10,180 nt of DNA from Campylobacteraceae bacterium. GTDB lineage: Bacteria; Campylobacterota; Campylobacteria; Campylobacterales; Sulfurovaceae. Positions 6,161 to 10,180 of the stretch are shown here, in pieces. Under the pieces are notes generated by a model that saw only the letters and a list, made by a program, of their open reading frames with translations, had not been told where the DNA came from and did no database searches. The DNA lies in assembly GCA_027066355.1 (NCBI GenBank), contig JAMONW010000187.1, positions 1 through 10,180 on the forward strand, given 5' to 3'. Position numbers and translations under genes: made by a program. Position 1 is the stretch's first letter. Every line of letters begins with the position of its first letter.

Positions 6161-6914
6161 ATATAATGCAAGTGGAAATGATTTTGTTATATTTCATAGT
6201 TCCCAAAAAAAGGAGCGCAATGAGTTGGCAAGAATTTTATGCAATCGCCATGAGGGCGTGGGGGCAGATGGGTTGGTTGTTTTAACTCCTCATCCAGATT
6301 ATGACTTTGAGTGGGAGTTTTATAATAGTGATGGCAGTATTGCTAATATGTGTGGTAATGCAACAAGAGCGGTAGCACACTATGCAATAGAGCATGGCAT
6401 TAGTGTAAATGGAGTATCAGAATTTTTAACTGGTGCTGGTGTGATAAAAGTTATGGTAAATGGTGATTACTGTGTAACTGATATGCTAGAGCCAAAGATA
6501 TTAGAAAAAGATATTGAGGAATTTGGACAAAATTGGTGGTTAATTGATACTGGAGTGCCACATTTGGTAACAGAGGTAAAAAAAATTGATGATTTTAATT
6601 TAAAAGAGGCTAGAGAGCTTAGAGAGAAGTATGATGCAAATGTAAATATCTACTTTTTAGATGAAGATTGCATAAGAGTTCGCACATACGAAAGAGGAGT
6701 TGAAGATGAAACTTTGGCGTGTGGCACGGGTATTACAGCGGCATTTGTAAAGGCTCATAAAGAGAATAGAGTAAAGGATATAAGCCCTGTATATCCTAAA
6801 AGTGGTGAAGAGCTATATTTAGAGTTTGAAGATGGCAAATATAAGTTTGGAGGAAGAGTTAGTAAAGTGTTTGAGGCTGAAGTTCTTTTGCCAATAGCAA
6901 AATATATATCATAA
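6147..6914 (+). CDS. dapF: Diaminopimelate epimerase
   Basis: A 255-residue PLP-independent epimerase that converts LL- to meso-diaminopimelate for lysine and peptidoglycan synthesis. The catalytic pair is Cys69 in NMCGNATRA and Cys192 in ETLACGTGIT. KYNASGNDFV (5-14), HEGVGADGL (35-43), TGVPHLV (135-141) and RTYERGVEDETLACGTG (179-195) are hallmark motifs. The ATG at 6147 lies inside the end of coaE and has a strong GAGGAGA site (6134-6140) at ideal distance; MQVTKYNASGND fits the family start. A stem-loop follows at 6958-6990. Confidence 0.97.
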   Translation: MQVTKYNASGNDFVIFHSSQKKERNELARILCNRHEGVGADGLVVLTPHPDYDFEWEFYNSDGSIANMCGNATRAVAHYAIEHGISVNGVSEFLTGAGVIKVMVNGDYCVTDMLEPKILEKDIEEFGQNWWLIDTGVPHLVTEVKKIDDFNLKEARELREKYDANVNIYFLDEDCIRVRTYERGVEDETLACGTGITAAFVKAHKENRVKDISPVYPKSGEELYLEFEDGKYKFGGRVSKVFEAEVLLPIAKYIS

Positions 6915-6957
6915 AAATTAATTTTAATAACATAATATTTTACATTTTAATACCACA

Positions 6958-6990
6958 AAATCAAACTTATTAATAGGTTAAGTTTGATTT
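6958..6990 (+). terminator. Stem-loop after dapF, probable operon terminator
   Basis: AAATCAAACTTA (6958-6969) and TAAGTTTGATTT (6979-6990) form a perfect 12-bp stem with a 9-base loop, 44 bases after the dapF stop. No long T-run follows: the T's lie within the right arm. The right arm also abuts the tRNA promoter, so termination may be incomplete. Confidence 0.6.
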
Positions 6991-6993
6991 AGG

Positions 6994-6999
6994 TATAAT
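6994..6999 (+). promoter_or_regulatory. -10 box of the tRNA-Val gene
   Basis: A perfect TATAAT preceded by TTTGATTTAGG, 11 bases before the tRNA 5' end. The T-rich, -35-poor upstream sequence is typical of Campylobacterota promoters. It gives the tRNA its own start despite lying downstream of dapF. Confidence 0.65.
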
Positions 7000-7010
7000 T
7001 TCTCCCCTTT

Positions 7011-7086
7011 GGTCGCATAGCTCAGTTGGTAGAGCGCTACCTTGACATGGTAGTGGTCACAGGTTCAAGTCCTGTTGTGGCCACCA
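7011..7086 (+). tRNA. tRNA-Val (anticodon GAC), CCA encoded
   Basis: A 76-base cloverleaf. The acceptor GGTCGCA pairs with TGTGGCC (with two G-T pairs). The D-arm is GCTC-AGTTGGTA-GAGC. The anticodon stem CTACC/GGTAG encloses the loop TTGACAT, giving anticodon GAC for valine codons GUC and GUU. The T-arm is ACAGG-TTCAAGT-CCTGT, followed by discriminator A and an encoded CCA. It stands alone; no other tRNA is seen, and no integrase gene or duplicated 3' end suggests use as an insertion site. Confidence 0.97.
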
Positions 7087-7105
7087 TCTATAACTTAATC
7101 TTTCC

Positions 7106-7134
7106 TTGACTTTAAAAATATAATATGATAAAAT
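7106..7134 (+). promoter_or_regulatory. Sigma70-like promoter downstream of the tRNA
   Basis: TTGACT (7106-7111), a 17-bp spacer and TAAAAT (7129-7134) make one of the best two-box promoters in the window. The predicted start is near 7141. Transcription from here would give either a leader of about 240 bases for the repeat lipoprotein gene or a small RNA ending at one of the hairpins at 7173-7327. Confidence 0.45.
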
Positions 7135-7159
7135 TTTAGTGATTTTTTCTATTTTTAGG

Positions 7160-7204
7160 TATTGATAAAAATACAAAATATTGCATTTTGTCATTTTATT
7201 GATA
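7160..7204. repeat. Hairpin flanked by 8-bp direct repeats
   Basis: TATTGATA occurs at 7160-7167 and again at 7197-7204. Between them ACAAAAT (7173-7179) and ATTTTGT (7185-7191) form a perfect 7-bp stem with a 5-base loop. It extends by five more A-T pairs if one C is bulged. It could be a folded segment of a leader or small RNA, or paired protein-binding sites. Confidence 0.4.
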
Positions 7205-7248
7205 CTTATATAACAAAATAGATTAAAATTGTAAAACATTATGAGGTT

Positions 7249-7327
7249 AGTAAGTTTTGGTAACCTACATTTAATTGCTTTATATTAAGTAGAGAAATTA
7301 AATGTAGGTTATCAAATGATGCTTACT
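7249..7327. repeat. Long inverted repeat upstream of the repeat lipoprotein gene
   Basis: Arms 7256-7276 and 7296-7316 pair over 21 positions with a single G-T pair, around a 19-base loop. AGTAAG (7249-7254) and CTTACT (7322-7327) can add six more pairs beyond a small internal loop. No T-run follows on either strand, so it is not a classical terminator. It lies 57 bp before the lipoprotein start codon and may be an mRNA leader structure, a small-RNA body or a short palindromic repeat element. Confidence 0.65.
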
Positions 7328-7341
7328 TTGTAAAACACATC

Positions 7342-7365
7342 AATTAACTTTTATTTAAGTTAATT
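7342..7365. promoter_or_regulatory. Inverted repeat just before the lipoprotein ribosome site
   Basis: AATTAACTT (7342-7350) and AAGTTAATT (7357-7365) are a perfect 9-bp inverted repeat with a 6-base spacer. The right arm ends eight bases before the AAGGAGA ribosome site (7374-7380). It could be a protein operator or a leader hairpin affecting translation or mRNA stability. Confidence 0.45.
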
Positions 7366-7384
7366 AAAACAACAAGGAGAAGAA

Positions 7385-8215
7385 ATGAGTTTAACAAGAA
7401 AAAGTATTGTTCTTGCAGTTGCAGCAGTTGCAGCACTAGGATTTAGTGGTTGTACACAACAAGCGGCAGCATCAACAGGTTCATCAGCTAAAGTAAAAGC
7501 AGCAGCACCAGCAGATTTAGGTTTATATCCGCCAAATGCAAAACCAGGTGAGTGTTATGCTAAAGTTTATATTCCACCTAAATATGCTACAAAAACAGAA
7601 AAAGTAACTGTTGATGAAGGTGGAGCTAAATTAAAAGTTATTCCAGCTAAATATGGTTATAAAACTGAGAAAAAATTAGTTAGAGAGCCTGGTTATAAAT
7701 TGGTATGTAAGCCGCCAGTATATAAAACTACAACTGAGAGAGTTTTAGTTAAACCAGCTAGTTATAAATTAGTTCCAGTTCCAGCAAGATATAAAACTGT
7801 TACTTCTAAAGTTTTAGTATCTCCAGCAACTACTGAGTGGAGAAGAGGTAGAGGTGTAACTACTCCAATTGCAAATGGTGGTAGAGTAACAGATGTTAAC
7901 TGTCTTGTAAAAGTTCCAGCTAAATATAAAACTGTTACAAAAAGAGTTATGGTAACTCCTCCAACAACAAAAAGAGTTCCAATTCCTGCACAATACAAAA
8001 CTGTTACAAAAAGAGTTCTTGTAAAACCTGCAGAAACTGTAAAAGTGCCAATTCCTGCACAATACAAAACTGTTCAAGTTAAAACTGTTGTTCAACCAGC
8101 TAGAACTGTTGAGCTTAAAACTCCACCAAGATATAGCACTGTAACTAAAAGAGTTAAAGTATCTAATGGTTACTATACTTGGCAAAGAGTTAACTGTAGA
8201 ACTGTAAGCCACTAA
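7385..8215 (+). CDS. Basic periplasmic lipoprotein with eight 23-residue PxxY repeats
   Basis: A 276-residue protein of unknown function. Residues 1-22 are a lipoprotein signal ending LGFSG-C, with lipidated Cys23; Thr24 follows, so there is no Asp retention signal. An Ala/Ser-rich linker runs to about 50. Then come eight units close to P-A-x-Y-K-T-V-T-x-[KR]-V-x-V-x-P-A, with the PxxY at 64, 87, 110, 133, 178, 201, 224 and 247. Spacing is exactly 23 except for one central gap of 45. Block one (64-152) and block two (178-266) lie 114 residues apart, each ending in a Trp (152, 266) 19 residues after its last PxxY. Cys57, 108, 173 and 271 could form disulfides. Lys and Arg far outnumber acidic residues. 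Similar PAxY repeats occur, as I recall, in proteobacterial envelope proteins, sometimes next to OmpA domains. AAGGAGA sits just before the ATG, and a strong terminator follows, so it is probably monocistronic and well expressed. Confidence 0.88.
   Translation: MSLTRKSIVLAVAAVAALGFSGCTQQAAASTGSSAKVKAAAPADLGLYPPNAKPGECYAKVYIPPKYATKTEKVTVDEGGAKLKVIPAKYGYKTEKKLVREPGYKLVCKPPVYKTTTERVLVKPASYKLVPVPARYKTVTSKVLVSPATTEWRRGRGVTTPIANGGRVTDVNCLVKVPAKYKTVTKRVMVTPPTTKRVPIPAQYKTVTKRVLVKPAETVKVPIPAQYKTVQVKTVVQPARTVELKTPPRYSTVTKRVKVSNGYYTWQRVNCRTVSH
7979..8074 (+). repeat. 27-bp exact direct repeat inside the lipoprotein gene
   Basis: The 27 bases at 7979-8005 recur exactly at 8048-8074, 69 bp (23 codons) apart. 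They encode the same part of repeat units six and seven (PIPAQYKTV). DNA-level identity suggests recent unit duplication or gene conversion, and it makes unit number prone to change by slippage. Confidence 0.8.
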
Positions 8216-8240
8216 TTAGTGATACTTACTTCTATAGTTT

Positions 8241-8262
8241 AATCCTCCTCTGGAGGATTTTT
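8241..8262 (+). terminator. Intrinsic terminator of the repeat lipoprotein gene
   Basis: AATCCTCC (8241-8248) and GGAGGATT (8252-8259) form a perfect 8-bp stem with a TCT loop. The stem runs straight into TTTTT (8258-8262), 25 bases after the stop codon. It is a textbook rho-independent terminator on the plus strand. Confidence 0.9.
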
Positions 8263-8608
8263 CTACTTTGTTAAAAACTTCTAATAAAATACTATTTATA
8301 AATAAAATAACTAATTTTGTATCATATAAAACTTTTAACTCTATATTTGAGTTGCTTTTAAACTTTGCAATATTTTGTTTTCTCTATTTTGGATTATAAA
8401 GTCTAATGGAAATATATATTTATTATGCTTTTAAATTTACTCAAAAATTATTTTAATATCTAGCACTATAAAAATTACTTAATGGTGATTATATCTCTCT
8501 ACTTAAAGATAAGCTAAAAGTTTAAGAGAAGGGTAAATAAATAAAGAGAAAAATGATTATATTTTTTCTTGAAAATAGGAGTAAATAGCATCCAAAAACT
8601 AGCTTTAA
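8263..8608. other. AT-rich intergenic region without recognisable genes
   Basis: These 346 bp lie between the lipoprotein terminator and the 3' end of the convergent pbpC gene. Only very short open frames occur, such as 16 codons from 8406, with no family resemblance. A weak imperfect stem (CTTAAA 8502-8507 with TTTAAG 8521-8526) is present. No convincing terminator for pbpC, RNA gene or gene remnant was seen. Confidence 0.6.
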
Positions 8609-10180
8609 TTAATTACAATTTGGGCTATTTACCCAAATATCAACAACTACTTGTTTTGCACTTTTATCTATGGCGCTAATAGTATGAGCACCCTCTTTAA
8701 AACTATATCTAATGCTTGATTTGTTAAATTTTTTCTCTTTTCCGTCTATATACCAGATATAAGGGCTTTTGCCACCTTTTAACTTAAACTCTACTGTTAC
8801 ATCTTCACAACTAGCACTTTGAAATTTTGCTCCCTCTTTTGGGTATAAGAATTTAAAATTTTCGACTTCTTCTTTTGGTTTATAAAGATACTTTAAAGTA
8901 TTACTTGGGACTCTTTTTGTATTTATTTTGCTATCTCTGCTCCAGCTATTGTGAGGAATATAACTCTTAACAAAACTCATTACTTCAAAAGCTAAAGGCA
9001 AGGCTATATCTCTTGCAGAACTCTTTATTATGGATGAATTATTGGCTTTTGCAACTAAAACAACAACTGTTATCTCTTTTGAAAAAACAGCACTCCAAAA
9101 ATCCCTATATCCATAACTTGTTCCAGTTTTATAAGCTAAAAATCCAGATAAATTAGTAAAACCTCTAGGTGCAACTGCTTCTCTTAAAATATCTACAACT
9201 TTAGCATCAGCATCACTATTTAATAATTTAATTTTTTTACCCTTTTGTCCCTTTAGATAGTGCAAAGTATATCCAGTTCCTCCATTAGCTAAAATAGAGT
9301 AAATTTGAGCTATTTGCACAGCTTTAATACCAAGTCCTCCAAGCGCCACAGTTAAATTAGCCTGTTTTTTGGGCAAAATAACTTTACCACAGCCATTTTT
9401 TAATCTATCTAAAAAGTTATCTACTCCAACTTTTTGAAGCACCTTTATAGCAGGAATATTTAGTGAATTTTGCAAAGCATAAGCCACAGTAACTTCATCA
9501 TGATACTTTTTAGAGAAATTGTGTGGTCTATACTCCCCAAATTGACTCTGATTATCTTTTATAATAGTATTTACATCAACTATTCCATTCTCTAAAGCCA
9601 TTCCATAAATTAGTGGCTTTAGTATTGAACCAGGTGAACGAATAGCTCTATTTATATCTATATAACCCAAAATATCTTTATTAAACATATCATATGAACC
9701 AATATATGACAAAACTTCACCACTACTATTTTTAAGAACAATTACCCCTAAAGTTGCCCCTTTAGGTAAATTAGTTCCCACATTTTTTGCCCAAATCTCT
9801 AGCCTATTTTGAAGTGGCAAATTAAGTCTGCTTTCTATCTCTAAAGCTTTGCTATTTTTTAGAAGTTCTTGGCTTAAATGGGGTGAAAATCTTGGAAATT
9901 TATAAACTTTTGCCTCTATTTTAGAGTTTTTTGCAAAGTTGTAGCTACTTTTATTAATTATCTTAGCCTCATATGCTCTCTTAAGCACTTTATCTCTGGC
10001 TTCTTTTGTAGCACTTTTGTATCTATCTGGTCTATTTAATTCAGGTGATTGAGGGATTGAAACTAATATGGCACTTTGGCTTAGGGTTAGCGCATTTGGT
10101 GCTTTGCCAAAATATCGCATAGAAGCTGCAACTATACCCTCAACATTTCCTCCATAAGGAGCTAAAGTTAAGTATGCACT
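8609..10180 (-). CDS. pbpC: Penicillin-binding protein 1C, N-terminus outside the window
   Basis: The open frame runs unbroken to the right edge, giving 523 visible residues. The Met at 10120 is internal, because the 20 codons before it (YLTLAPYGGNVEGIVAAS) are typical PbpC sequence. Visible residues 1 to about 60 are the end of the GT51 glycosyltransferase domain. The transpeptidase domain follows with SPGSILK (Ser185 and Lys188 of the SxxK motif), SLN at 239-241 and KTGTSYG from 351. About 440-520 is a beta-rich C-terminal domain of the PbpC type. The protein polymerises and cross-links peptidoglycan at the outer face of the inner membrane. The membrane anchor and first part of GT51, about 200 residues, are missing only because of the window edge. 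The stretch after KTG lacks the usual VGVWVGR and reads VVVLVAKAN, so the protein is somewhat divergent. A macroglobulin gene often neighbours pbpC but would lie outside the window. Confidence 0.93.
   Translation of the reverse strand, partial: SAYLTLAPYGGNVEGIVAASMRYFGKAPNALTLSQSAILVSIPQSPELNRPDRYKSATKEARDKVLKRAYEAKIINKSSYNFAKNSKIEAKVYKFPRFSPHLSQELLKNSKALEIESRLNLPLQNRLEIWAKNVGTNLPKGATLGVIVLKNSSGEVLSYIGSYDMFNKDILGYIDINRAIRSPGSILKPLIYGMALENGIVDVNTIIKDNQSQFGEYRPHNFSKKYHDEVTVAYALQNSLNIPAIKVLQKVGVDNFLDRLKNGCGKVILPKKQANLTVALGGLGIKAVQIAQIYSILANGGTGYTLHYLKGQKGKKIKLLNSDADAKVVDILREAVAPRGFTNLSGFLAYKTGTSYGYRDFWSAVFSKEITVVVLVAKANNSSIIKSSARDIALPLAFEVMSFVKSYIPHNSWSRDSKINTKRVPSNTLKYLYKPKEEVENFKFLYPKEGAKFQSASCEDVTVEFKLKGGKSPYIWYIDGKEKKFNKSSIRYSFKEGAHTISAIDKSAKQVVVDIWVNSPNCN

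Noticed and set aside
5649..6206. Minus-strand open frames inside coaE and the start of dapF
   Set aside because: They lie opposite well-supported genes and consist of Leu/Ile/Tyr-rich sequence typical of antisense translation of AT-rich DNA.
7011..7086. tRNA-Val as the attachment site of an integrated element
   Set aside because: No integrase, no duplicated tRNA 3' end and no foreign-looking genes were seen within the window.
7057..7239. Minus-strand 60-codon frame overlapping the tRNA
   Set aside because: It overlaps the 3' half of tRNA-Val and is low-complexity, with no family resemblance.
7762..8212. Minus-strand open frames opposite the lipoprotein gene
   Set aside because: They are low-complexity mirror translations of the 69-bp repeats, with no ribosome site or family resemblance.
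8406..8456. Small peptide frame (16 codons) in the intergenic region before pbpC
   Set aside because: It has no clear ribosome site, no conserved motif and the composition expected of random AT-rich DNA.

Overview
The window is AT-rich chromosomal DNA that looks like a member of the Campylobacterota (epsilonproteobacteria), probably a free-living relative of Sulfurimonas, Sulfurovum or the Nautiliales. The grounds are the gene order speE-like/coaE/dapF with overlapping ends, AGA- and GAG-rich codon use, a divergent SpeE of the Helicobacter type, and protein sequences that recall that group. The genus cannot be fixed from the window alone.

Bases 1-4689 are all on the minus strand. Read in the direction of transcription they hold rfbA and rfbB (the first two steps of dTDP-deoxysugar synthesis, 3 bp apart), a Crp/Fnr-family regulator, a small cytoplasmic-type MsrA, an exported fusion with the domain order MsrA - thioredoxin-like - MsrB, and the decayed start of a third MsrA-family gene that runs off the left edge. 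Together the msr genes form a methionine-sulfoxide repair cluster covering cytoplasm and periplasm. A 15-bp palindrome between the regulator and the first msr gene is a candidate operator. A 12-bp element (TTAGGTTTTAGT on the coding strand) recurs around the msr genes and contains the stop codons of both intact ones.

A 284-bp AT-rich divergent intergenic region (4690-4973) separates this from a plus-strand operon: a short SpeE-like protein, coaE (last step of coenzyme A synthesis) and dapF (lysine and peptidoglycan precursor synthesis). A 12-bp stem-loop follows dapF, and then a tRNA-Val(GAC) with encoded CCA and its own TATAAT box.

Bases 7087-7384 hold no gene but are unusually structured: a good sigma70-like promoter, three inverted repeats and a pair of 8-bp direct repeats. 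They lead into a gene for a very basic lipoprotein built from eight PxxY units on a 23-residue period, arranged as two four-unit blocks exactly 114 residues apart. A strong intrinsic terminator closes this gene. After about 350 bp with no recognisable content, the 3' three-quarters or so of a minus-strand pbpC-type penicillin-binding protein runs off the right edge.

No mobile element, integrase, CRISPR array or defence system was seen. The points most worth a second look are the broken third msrA, the MsrA-Trx-MsrB domain order, the hierarchical repeat lipoprotein with its structured leader, and the truncated SpeE.
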